Virus record (IMG/VR): IMGVR_UViG_3300032093_000819
Span: 1-24,237 of that record
From: a virus
DNA length: 24,237 nucleotides
Strand: one strand, 5' to 3'
Shown: piece by piece, positions 11,106 to 16,803 of the stretch
Position numbering within the stretch: the stretch's first letter is position 1
Layout of the letters: every line of letters begins with the position of its first letter
Position numbers and translations under genes: made by a program
Notes under the pieces: generated by a model
Databases searched by the model: none
What the model saw: only the letters and a program-made list of their open reading frames with translations
What the model was told of the DNA's origin: nothing

Positions 11106-11265
11106 TTGCCCGCAAAAGAATGAGGGTAGCATATGTCTTTTACGGATGTCAAATATATTTCCCGAAAATCTCACCATTTGGTCAAGCTTTGGTGTGATCC
11201 ACACCATATAGACAATTGTCGGTGGTCCGTTATATAATTAGGTCATATTAGCGAAAGGAAGCAAA
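11106..11265. other. Intergenic control block
   Basis: GCCCGCA half motif, TTTACGGATGTC, TTTCCCGAAAA (similar to 2281-2300), a perfect TGGTGTG-ATC-CACACCA palindrome (11190-11206) that differs from the CRP-like sites, and promoter P23. No gene seen. Confidence 0.5.
11209..11238 (+). promoter_or_regulatory. Promoter P23 with TGTC box
   Basis: TAGACA (11209-11214), 18 nt, TATAAT (11233-11238), TGTCGGTGG (11217-11225). It is the last TGTC-box promoter I see in the window. Confidence 0.7.
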
Positions 11266-12018
11266 ATGCCAAATTGGTGTTATAACGGATTGACAATCGA
11301 AGGCAATCCAGAACAAGTAAATAAATTGGTTGAGCAAATGAATCAACCATATAAGCAAGTCCATGATAACTGGAATATGGAAACTCATCAAATGGAGAAG
11401 AAGTTATCTACCTATCCAAATCCTGTGTTTGCATTCCATAATATCTATAATCATATTCAGGACGGTGTATCTGATGAGGTCTATCTTGGACAACCGCCTC
11501 GTGATATTCCTATTGAAGAGCAAATGCAATTCAAGACAAATGATTGGTATTCATGGAATGTCCGCAATTGGGGAACCAAATGGGATGTCGCTGTTGGCGA
11601 CAATGAGGCATACTCAGATACTTATATTGAGGGTCCTACAGAAAATGGAGAGAACCTTGTAGTTTATTATAACTTCCATACTGCTTGGTCTCCGCCAATG
11701 CCTGCCATGGAAAAACTATCTGCTCAGTATCCTAAATTACTCTTTACTTTATCATATGAGGAAGAGACAGGTTGGGGTGGGGAATGTGAATTCCTTCGTG
11801 GCAAAATGATTTCTGAATCTAGTTATGAGAATAAATGCAGAGATTGTGATTCAGAGAACACATTGGAATACTGTGAAAATGATTGTGGAGAAATCTGCAT
11901 GAAATGTAATTATATGGGTGAGGCAGACCTAGACTGTGTCGCAGAATGTCAGACCCATAAGATATACTTGGACGACGAGCATGTCCCTAGTTATAGAATG
12001 GAGCAAATCAATGGCTAG
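11266..12018 (+). CDS. YubB/DUF1281-like ferredoxin-fold protein with C-terminal zinc module (250 aa)
   Basis: MPNWCYNGLTIEGNPEQV is the typical start of the YubB (Api92-like) ferredoxin-fold family found on plasmids and phages. Family-like later motifs include WYSWNVRNWGTKWDVA (about 86-101) and FHTAWSPPMPAMEKLSAQYP (about 136-155). The last 60 residues add CRDCDSENTLEYC...CGEICMKC...DCVAEC, a Cys-rich extension that probably binds zinc. Function unknown. The ribosome site is GCGAAAGGAAGCAAAATG. It overlaps the next gene by 8 nt. Confidence 0.85.
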   Translation: MPNWCYNGLTIEGNPEQVNKLVEQMNQPYKQVHDNWNMETHQMEKKLSTYPNPVFAFHNIYNHIQDGVSDEVYLGQPPRDIPIEEQMQFKTNDWYSWNVRNWGTKWDVAVGDNEAYSDTYIEGPTENGENLVVYYNFHTAWSPPMPAMEKLSAQYPKLLFTLSYEEETGWGGECEFLRGKMISESSYENKCRDCDSENTLEYCENDCGEICMKCNYMGEADLDCVAECQTHKIYLDDEHVPSYRMEQING

Positions 12019-12244
12019 TTTCTTAGAAGACGAAAACCAAATGGTTATTGACGCAGAAATGTCAGCAATTGCTGACCAATTGCTAGATGACTGGATTCAA
12101 TCTAATTTAGATGAAGGTCAATATTATGCAGATAAATGTTTTGCAGAAATGTGCGATAGTAATTATCTCAAAGGTAGGTTCAATCAATTCTATGATTTGA
12201 AACCCGAAGATGATGACTATATTGAATGGGATGAGGAGGCATAA
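12011..12244 (+). CDS. Acidic hypothetical protein (77 aa)
   Basis: Not recognised. ATG 12011 is preceded by GGAGCAAATCA and overlaps the end of the YubB-like gene; the in-frame earlier start at 11936 lies deep in that gene. Helical N terminus (QMVIDAEMSAIADQLLDDW), very acidic C terminus (KPEDDDYIEWDEEA). Confidence 0.7.
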   Translation: MASFLEDENQMVIDAEMSAIADQLLDDWIQSNLDEGQYYADKCFAEMCDSNYLKGRFNQFYDLKPEDDDYIEWDEEA

Positions 12245-12463
12245 ATGGAAACTGAATATATAAATAGAAAGACACAATTGGTTACTTATCTTCAATTACA
12301 TGCACAGTCATTGAATGAGGACCTATCTCAGTTGTCTAATAAAATGGATTCTCTGGACCCCGCCTCAAAAGAGTTTGCTGAATTAGATATTGAGTATAAC
12401 TTCACAAGCGGCCAAGAATCTGCTACAATGCATATCCTTGAATATGTAGAGGAGATAATGTGA
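12245..12463 (+). CDS. Helical hypothetical protein (72 aa)
   Basis: Not recognised. Strong ribosome site GAGGAGGCATAA; start abuts the previous stop. Predicted helical hairpin (LQLHAQSLNEDLSQLSNKM, then YNFTSGQESATMHILEYVEEIM). Its stop overlaps the next GTG start (GTGA). Confidence 0.7.
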   Translation: METEYINRKTQLVTYLQLHAQSLNEDLSQLSNKMDSLDPASKEFAELDIEYNFTSGQESATMHILEYVEEIM

Positions 12464-12741
12464 ATAGCACATATTTAGAGCCACGTCTGCAGAAACTAGT
12501 CGACCTTGGCGAGACAGGGACAGACATCCTGCACGGTGAACTAAAGAACTTGATGTACAAGGCTGAACAGGAGTTCCTGGAGGCCCAAAGCATTGAGGAG
12601 GAGAACGACTACTCCGACGCCATGGAATCTATGGAGCGGAAGTACTGGGAAGGCCAATGCGACGCATTAGAGCACGTATATGCACTTACATATCAATTAG
12701 CATTTGCTATACAAGAAAGGACAAAGAAGAATGGCAATTAG
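12460..12741 (+). CDS. Helical hypothetical protein, GTG start (93 aa)
   Basis: Not recognised. The GTG start shares 4 nt with the previous stop, with AGAGGAGATAA as ribosome site. Charged helices throughout (KNLMYKAEQEFLEAQSIEEEN). Its residue pattern and length resemble the preceding product, so distant paralogy is possible but unproven. Its base composition is more GC-rich in the first half than its neighbours. Confidence 0.7.
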   Translation: MNSTYLEPRLQKLVDLGETGTDILHGELKNLMYKAEQEFLEAQSIEEENDYSDAMESMERKYWEGQCDALEHVYALTYQLAFAIQERTKKNGN

Positions 12742-13129
12742 AGAAGTTGAACTACCTACAGATCTAGAACGTAGGGACAACGTTTATCGTGATATCAATG
12801 AGATTATTGATAAACTAAACGTTCTACCTGTATTCCCTTCCCTAGCATGGACATATGCATGGGACATAATCAGAGATAAGTTTGAGAACAGTCAATGGGA
12901 TGACATTATCACAGAAGGCTTTGAAGACTATGCTGTCCCTAAAGGTACAGAGTTGAAGACAATCTGGGATAAGTTCTGGACTGATGTAGACAGCCTTGGT
13001 CTATCCCTGGAATATGGTTCTGAGGTGCTTGTTGAATCAATCAATGACTGGCTAATTGATAATGATTTCTTAGTTTTGTTAGACAATGACGGGTGGTTAG
13101 ATGATGAAGAGGAGGGAACAAATGAGTAA
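12731..13129 (+). CDS. Acidic hypothetical protein (132 aa)
   Basis: Not recognised. ATG 12731 with AGAAAGGACAAAGAAG is preferred over an in-frame earlier ATG (12704). Rich in Trp and Asp (WTYAWDIIRDKFENSQWDDI; DNDGWLDDEEEG). Overlaps the neighbours on both sides by 8-11 nt, so it belongs to a coupled cluster from 11266 to 13545. Confidence 0.7.
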   Translation: MAIREVELPTDLERRDNVYRDINEIIDKLNVLPVFPSLAWTYAWDIIRDKFENSQWDDIITEGFEDYAVPKGTELKTIWDKFWTDVDSLGLSLEYGSEVLVESINDWLIDNDFLVLLDNDGWLDDEEEGTNE

Positions 13130-13355
13130 TTACGTGGCAAGCTTGGAAATCCTGGAAGTTGCATATGAAGTATCTCCTGGAGGAGTCAGGACATTTGAAG
13201 TCTATGATAAATCTGAAATAGATCCTGTATCTATCCCAATATATGAGACAGAATCTTTGACAGATGCCGTCGAATACTGCTATGATTTGGGACGGGATTT
13301 TATTGTCCGTACATATGCTGAATGGGAAATGAGGGAAATGCTTGCCGATCTATAG
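13122..13355 (+). CDS. Hypothetical protein (77 aa)
   Basis: Not recognised. Ribosome site GAGGAGGGAACAA. The pattern (ASLEILEVAYEV...RTFEVYDKSE... ESLTDAVEYCYDLGRDFIVRTYAEWE) suggests a small ferredoxin-like or SHOCT-like alpha/beta fold. Overlaps the next gene by 14 nt. Confidence 0.7.
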   Translation: MSNYVASLEILEVAYEVSPGGVRTFEVYDKSEIDPVSIPIYETESLTDAVEYCYDLGRDFIVRTYAEWEMREMLADL

Positions 13356-13545
13356 AGTATTTGGACGGAAGTACCAGGACTTCTACACAATTGTTTCTGC
13401 AGCAGATGAATATGAAGCAGCAGACATAGCTAATGCTCGTCCAGAAATCGACTGGGATAGAGTCGAAATGGACGATGTCATAGAAGCAACAGATGTTTTC
13501 TTAGATGATGATACATCTGCAGATCTACAACTAAATATAGATTGA
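13342..13545 (+). CDS. Hypothetical protein, TTG start (67 aa)
   Basis: The TTG start at 13342 follows GAGGGAAATGC. The opening IYRVFGRKYQDFYTIVSAADEYEAADIANARPE has the beta-alpha-beta pattern of small phage proteins that I cannot name; the second half is Asp-rich. End of the 11266-13545 coupled cluster; a hairpin follows. Confidence 0.7.
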   Translation: MPIYRVFGRKYQDFYTIVSAADEYEAADIANARPEIDWDRVEMDDVIEATDVFLDDDTSADLQLNID

Positions 13546-13579
13546 TTACCGTAGGGGACTAAATTAGTTCTTACGGGGG
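13546..13579 (+). terminator. Imperfect hairpin, possible weak terminator
   Basis: CCGTA (13551-13555) pairs with TACGG (about 13571-13575), with G-U-rich pairs and an ACT/AGT segment inside; no T tract. Between the 13342 gene and the next promoter. Confidence 0.35.
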
Positions 13580-13581
13580 TA

Positions 13582-13610
13582 TTTACAAATTCGTGGATAT
13601 CCGATATAAT
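13582..13610 (+). promoter_or_regulatory. Canonical promoter
   Basis: TTTACA (13582-13587), 17 nt, TATAAT (13605-13610), without the TGTC box. Confidence 0.7.
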
Positions 13611-13642
13611 TAATATAAACCGATCTAGAAAGGATCAAACAA

Positions 13643-13792
13643 ATGACTACAAAGCGTGAATATCTAGCTTCAAAGGGAATTACTGTTGGCCGCCGTGGCC
13701 GTTTCTCAGCTGCAGCTAAGCAGGCTCTCGCAGAGGCGGAGCAGTCAGGTGTCAAGTTCGTAGCTGAGTCTACGAAGACCCCTAAGAAGTAA
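13643..13792 (+). CDS. Small basic protein with RGR (AT-hook/Lsr2-like) motif (49 aa)
   Basis: KREYLASKGITVGRRGRFSAAAKQALAEAEQSG resembles a small actinophage family. The RRGRFS stretch (about residues 17-22) recalls the RGR minor-groove contact of Lsr2 and AT-hooks; a short helix and a basic tail follow (TKTPKK). DNA binding is inferred. It has its own canonical promoter and is followed by a hairpin/promoter composite, so it is monocistronic. The ribosome site is AGAAAGGATC. Confidence 0.75.
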   Translation: MTTKREYLASKGITVGRRGRFSAAAKQALAEAEQSGVKFVAESTKTPKK

Positions 13793-13808
13793 TCTCAAAT
13801 AATGAGAC

Positions 13809-13843
13809 AGGGGCTGGCGAAAGTCAGCCCCTTCTGATATAAT
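13809..13843 (+). promoter_or_regulatory. Terminator hairpin fused to promoter
   Basis: AGGGGCTG (13809-13816) / CAGCCCCT (13825-13832), then TTCTGA and TATAAT (13838-13843). TGGCGA (13815-13820) with a 17-nt spacer acts as -35. Same architecture as at 5587-5622. Confidence 0.65.
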
Positions 13844-13867
13844 CCAAAGTTACAAGAAAGGCGGACC

Positions 13868-14152
13868 ATGAATAGTAAAGAAATCAAGATAGGCGAACTA
13901 ATGGCAAACTCTGTTGAGGACCATTGGTTCAATCCTGCCTCTCTGGCACATTATCTAGCACAGCAACCGCTCTGGACAATAGACCGTATCATGGAGGTTG
14001 TAGCGTGGATTATAGAAAAGCAAGCACGGCGGGCGGAAGACGAAATCAAACATGGAAGAACCTCCCATGGTCTAACTCTTGCCTATAATCTAGATAAACA
14101 GATAGACAAATATAAAGCATCAAATCAGTTAGACAATCTCAAGTTGCCATAA
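13868..14152 (+). CDS. Conserved actinophage hypothetical protein (94 aa)
   Basis: SVEDHWFNPASLAHYLAQQPLWTIDRIMEVVAWIIE and the C-terminal TSHGLTLAYNLDKQID match an uncharacterised phage family I recall. All-helical. Ribosome site AGAAAGGCGGACC. It is the last rightward gene; a terminator begins 19 nt after its stop. Confidence 0.8.
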   Translation: MNSKEIKIGELMANSVEDHWFNPASLAHYLAQQPLWTIDRIMEVVAWIIEKQARRAEDEIKHGRTSHGLTLAYNLDKQIDKYKASNQLDNLKLP

Positions 14153-14170
14153 ATCTAACTAACACAAATT

Positions 14171-14206
14171 ATCCACAGGTTTATCCACAGCCTGTGGATT
14201 TTTTTG
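14171..14206 (+). terminator. Terminator of the left arm, overlapping DnaA-like boxes
   Basis: ATCCACAGG (14171-14179) / CCTGTGGAT (14191-14199), 9-bp stem, 11-nt loop, then T7. The same bases make up the DnaA-like boxes, so the two readings compete. Confidence 0.7.
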
Positions 14207-14599
14207 TGGATATCGTGTGGGGAAGTGGGCTAAATTTCCCCTTTACGACCAGGCATTTAAAAATCCCAGAAAATTTGAGAAAATTGGATCTAAATAAATC
14301 ATTATCTATTTAAATATACATCAAATGGATCAAAATGTTCCCAAAATGTGGGCAAATTTACCCGTTTACGGGGACATATTTATAGCCCCAGAAGGGGGAC
14401 AAATCGGACATTTACGACATGTTGACAAAAATCCCAGAATATGTAGCTATTGACAAATCTGTCTAAATATGCCAAATGGGATTACGTCTTAATATATGAG
14501 ATGGTTCAATATCATGTATATATCTATTTAAATAATTAGTAATAATTGATAGTAAATTGATAACCATTTTACTCCACAATGCTCCACTATACTCCACTT

Positions 14600-14619
14600 A
14601 AAAGGGCTTAGAATGCCCT
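14600..14619 (-). terminator. Terminator of the right arm
   Basis: On the minus strand AGGGC-ATTCTAA-GCCCT followed by TTTT, about 40 nt after the stop of 14659-14808. Confidence 0.6.
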
Positions 14620-14658
14620 ATAACGGGAGAAAAAAGGTGGGGGGTAGTGGAGAGTTAG

Positions 14659-14808
14659 CTACCTATTTGGTCCAAATACAGGAGTTATGACAGGATGTCT
14701 ATCATCCTCATCTGACCATTTGCCTGTAGAATATCCTGACTCTGGATCTTTGTCTATATTTTCTTCAAAGTCTAGCCATGCCTCTAAATTGTCTAGAAAT
14801 CCCATCAT
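14659..14808 (-). CDS. Small acidic hypothetical protein (49 aa)
   Basis: Not recognised. The start is the tandem ATG ATG at 14808, 1 nt after the stop of the SpeD-like gene, with GAAGAG as ribosome site; a longer frame to 14847 overlaps that gene and lacks one. Acidic N-terminal helix (LEAWLDFEENIDKD), flexible C terminus. Last gene of the leftward run. Confidence 0.65.
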   Translation of the reverse strand: MMGFLDNLEAWLDFEENIDKDPESGYSTGKWSDEDDRHPVITPVFGPNR

Positions 14809-14809
14809 A

Positions 14810-15286
14810 TTACTCTTCAAATGATTGTTGTGAAGCCCATAGAGCATCTTGATCTATTTGACTAGGATTAGTACCATTAGGGTATTGGTTATATTGGACT
14901 CCATTGGCTTCCCGCCCCTTTTGTTCTACAACAAATCCATTCTCCCTATCAAATAGGACATAGTCAAATTCTACAACTGTAAAGTACTGCTTGAAGGTTG
15001 AAATAACCTTATCTAGGTCTAGACTTCCGCATGTATAGAGATCGAATTGAATTAGCCCTGGATCTGTCTCATCCCAAATATGAAATGCGATATGGCTTGT
15101 TTCGATCATAACAATTGCGGTTAGACCTCTATTTCCAGGAACATCAACATAGGATGCAAATGGTCCTTTTATAATCTTCATATTAATCTGGTCGACTAGA
15201 AATTTAAGAAAATCAATTCCCTGTTCTTCTGTATTCATTGGATTAGCTACTTTAGCATTAACCAATAAGTGTTTGTGATATATCAT
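14810..15286 (-). CDS. S-adenosylmethionine decarboxylase-like protein (SpeD family, 158 aa)
   Basis: Prokaryotic AdoMetDC fold: KHLLVN start, GNRGLTAIVMIETSHIAFHIWDE (residues 51-73) and DLYTCG (82-87). AdoMetDC makes decarboxylated AdoMet for spermidine using a pyruvoyl group formed by cleavage at Glu-Ser. By alignment with the Thermotoga enzyme, Ser64, His69 and Cys86 match S63, H68 and C83, but the residue before the serine is Thr63 instead of Glu, and S55 is replaced by Thr56. Maturation is therefore uncertain, though I recall this ETSH form in other phage relatives. ATG 15286 has GGAAAGGTTTAAT; an in-frame upstream ATG (15331) lies in the neighbouring small gene. The C-terminal 40 residues are an Asn/Gln-rich extension. 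Confidence 0.85.
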   Translation of the reverse strand: MIYHKHLLVNAKVANPMNTEEQGIDFLKFLVDQINMKIIKGPFASYVDVPGNRGLTAIVMIETSHIAFHIWDETDPGLIQFDLYTCGSLDLDKVISTFKQYFTVVEFDYVLFDRENGFVVEQKGREANGVQYNQYPNGTNPSQIDQDALWASQQSFEE

Positions 15287-15287
15287 A

Positions 15288-15365
15288 TTAAACCTTTCCC
15301 TGTAAATATGCGAAGTAATTAAGTATAGCAAATAGTAGAATCAAAAGCCCTATAGCGTATTTCAT
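15288..15365 (-). CDS. Tiny membrane peptide (25 aa)
   Basis: MKYAIGLLILLFAILNYFAYLQGKV is nearly all one transmembrane helix (residues 4-20). The start overlaps the upstream stop (ATGA) behind GGCGGGAAAGA, and its end holds the ribosome site of the SpeD-like gene, so it fits the coupled chain exactly. Function unknown. Confidence 0.55.
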   Translation of the reverse strand: MKYAIGLLILLFAILNYFAYLQGKV

Positions 15366-15712
15366 TCTTTCCCGCCAAAATTAATTACCCTAAATGCATC
15401 GCCTGTTTCTGGATCTTCAAAATCCCATTCACCCCAATATGGAATACCATCAGCATCATAGTCATCCCATTCTTCCCCGCTCAAATCCATATTAAGCTTA
15501 TAGAAGGTTCCGTATTTACTGTAAATTGGCCATAGAGTATCCCATAGCCATCCATCAAATTTATATTTAATGCCGTAATTCTTTTCATATTCTTCAGCCC
15601 ATGAGACTCTCATAATTGCTGAGCTTGCTATCGAACCCGCCCAATTTGCGATCCATCGCAAGGGTGGCTTAGAGTTATTAACTCTAGTTGAATCACCTAA
15701 AAAGCTTCTCAC
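15362..15712 (-). CDS. Hypothetical protein, GTG start (116 aa)
   Basis: No family named. GTG at 15712 shares 4 nt with the upstream stop and has AAGGAGATAGC before it. Rich in Trp/Tyr (WAEEYEKNYGIKYKFDGWLWDTLWPIYSKYG), with an acidic GEEWDDYDADG loop near residue 80; the basic N terminus has no signal sequence. Confidence 0.75.
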   Translation of the reverse strand: MRSFLGDSTRVNNSKPPLRWIANWAGSIASSAIMRVSWAEEYEKNYGIKYKFDGWLWDTLWPIYSKYGTFYKLNMDLSGEEWDDYDADGIPYWGEWDFEDPETGDAFRVINFGGKE

Positions 15713-16185
15713 GCTATCTCCTTTAATTTAGATACTAATTGGGAAAATGGTCGACCAAATCTTTTATTAGTTAGATAGAAATCATCTTCATGCTTTCTGT
15801 CTCTGTCATATTTTCTCTCTACCCGCCAAGATTTTGAGAAGGCAGTAGGAATGACAAACATTCCACCAGTCTTCTGACTTACCATAACGTATGCAATAGG
15901 CTTAGGCTCTTTAGCTTCATAGCCAGATACTGTGTCTACGATAAGATCATCATATGGAAATGTAGATGGGTCATCTGTAAAGGCAAGATTTCGACTCTTA
16001 ACCTCAATCACATTATCTCCTACGATAACATCTTTATCATTAAGTGTATAGTCACGAATCTCTGCTTTAGATTGAGCAAATGAGAACTCTGGCACTTCGG
16101 CCATTACTCCGAATTCTTTTAGTCGCATAGCGACAATCTCATTAAACTTATGGCCTGCTTCCATGGCTGATTTATAATCGAACAT
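15709..16185 (-). CDS. PD-(D/E)XK nuclease-like protein (158 aa)
   Basis: The core KDVIVGDNVIEVKSR (residues 51-65) fits the nuclease motif D-x8-E-x-K, with Asp52, Glu61 and Lys63 as likely metal and catalytic residues, and Glu15 in the first helix as the usual upstream acidic residue. A strand IAYVMVSQKTGGMFVIP follows, as in this fold. Possible roles are a resolvase, recombination or restriction-type nuclease; the family is too diverse to choose. Start ATG with GGAAGAGAGAAC. A promoter lies about 85 nt upstream. Confidence 0.65.
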   Translation of the reverse strand: MFDYKSAMEAGHKFNEIVAMRLKEFGVMAEVPEFSFAQSKAEIRDYTLNDKDVIVGDNVIEVKSRNLAFTDDPSTFPYDDLIVDTVSGYEAKEPKPIAYVMVSQKTGGMFVIPTAFSKSWRVERKYDRDRKHEDDFYLTNKRFGRPFSQLVSKLKEIA

Positions 16186-16225
16186 GTTCTCTCTTCCGCC
16201 GCACTTTTCGCTTTCACTATGTGGT

Positions 16226-16378
16226 CTAATGACCAGTAAATTGTCTCCATATGTATGTAGATATCTCTATGGTAGCATATATACCTACGATCTGTAAACA
16301 GATATTAGATAGAATATTTGCTACTGAATACCCGTCTGCTTTTCTTTCAATCTCTTCTAATATATCTAGTCTGGCCAT
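16226..16378 (-). CDS. Small hypothetical protein (50 aa)
   Basis: Not recognised. The ATG overlaps the end of the DUF4430-like gene, with ACGGGGAACTAAA upstream. Charged N-terminal helix (LDILEEIERKADGYSVANI), then a hydrophobic stretch (CLQIVGIYATIEIS). It fits the coupled arrangement of this arm, but part of its 3' half is also the promoter of the nuclease-like gene. Confidence 0.5.
   Translation of the reverse strand: MARLDILEEIERKADGYSVANILSNICLQIVGIYATIEISTYIWRQFTGH
16269..16298 (-). promoter_or_regulatory. Canonical promoter upstream of the nuclease-like gene
   Basis: Minus strand TTTACA (16293-16298), 18 nt, extended TGC, TACCAT (16269-16274). Confidence 0.5.
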
Positions 16379-16803
16379 TTTAGTTCCCCGTCCTTAACAA
16401 ATACTAAGCCAAAGGATTGGCCTGGATTTAGAGTAATATCTTTTGCCCCTACTTCAGCCCACCCGTATTTAGGAAATAAATTAAAGATATGTCTTTTATC
16501 TCTAACTATAATTGCCCAGTAAGCTTTCTCTGAAGGCATTGTGTCGCAAGGCTCTACTTCCCTTGATGGGAAACCGTTGACCCTGCATATTACCTGTAGC
16601 CCGTACTTGTTTGTTCCTTCTACCTTTATTTTAGCATTATCTAATATATCGTAGGCAGGAGTATTGTTCCCTGCTGTAATACATTGAGATACTTTTTTAT
16701 CTCCAAAGTCTATGTAAAGATTAACACACTCTGCAGGTTTTACTGCATATACCCCGCCAAGAATTAATACAAATATAAAAAGAACTGATAGTTTACTTTT
16801 CAT
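16366..16803 (-). CDS. Secreted DUF4430-like (transcobalamin C-terminal-like) protein (145 aa)
   Basis: MKSKLSVLFIFVLILGGVYA is a clear signal peptide or lipid-free anchor. The mature part looks like DUF4430: YIDFGDKKV, a NTPAYDIL stretch, NKYGLQVICRVNG, AYWAIIVRD and a final LNPGQSFGLVFV strand. The fold is shared with the C-terminal domain of transcobalamin, so ligand binding at the cell surface is possible. Three Cys could form a disulfide. ATG 16803 with TGGAAG is used; the longer frame to 16848 lies within the previous gene. It follows a cobalamin adenosyltransferase with an 11-nt overlap, which supports a cobalamin link. Confidence 0.6.
   Translation of the reverse strand: MKSKLSVLFIFVLILGGVYAVKPAECVNLYIDFGDKKVSQCITAGNNTPAYDILDNAKIKVEGTNKYGLQVICRVNGFPSREVEPCDTMPSEKAYWAIIVRDKRHIFNLFPKYGWAEVGAKDITLNPGQSFGLVFVKDGELKWPD

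Larger units (their letters stand above)
14153..14658. other. AT-rich non-coding block at the convergence of the two arms; candidate replication origin
   Basis: No ORF of note. It holds: DnaA-box-like TTATCCACA (14169-14177, 14181-14189) and reversed TGTGGATTT (14193-14201), TGTGGATAT (14205-14213); three degenerate copies of TTTACG...CCCAGAA (14242-14271, 14365-14393, 14411-14439); the 14-mer GGACAAATCGGACA (14397-14410); TATCTATTTAAATA at 14303-14316 and 14521-14534; three tandem 10-mers starting CTCCAC (14572-14601); very AT-rich stretches. Rightward and leftward genes both end here. Confidence 0.55.

Noticed and set aside
11190-11206. TGGTGTG-ATC-CACACCA palindrome as a further CRP site
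   Set aside because: The half-site spacing differs from TGTGA-N6-TCACA and its distance to the -10 (35 bp) is out of series; kept only as an unexplained palindrome.
12107-13164. Minus-strand frames at 12107-12295 and 12928-13164
   Set aside because: Antisense to clearly coupled plus-strand genes and without start signals.
16160-16215. Alternative small minus-strand frame (METIYW...) upstream of the nuclease-like gene
   Set aside because: It continues out of frame into the nuclease-like gene and has no ribosome site.
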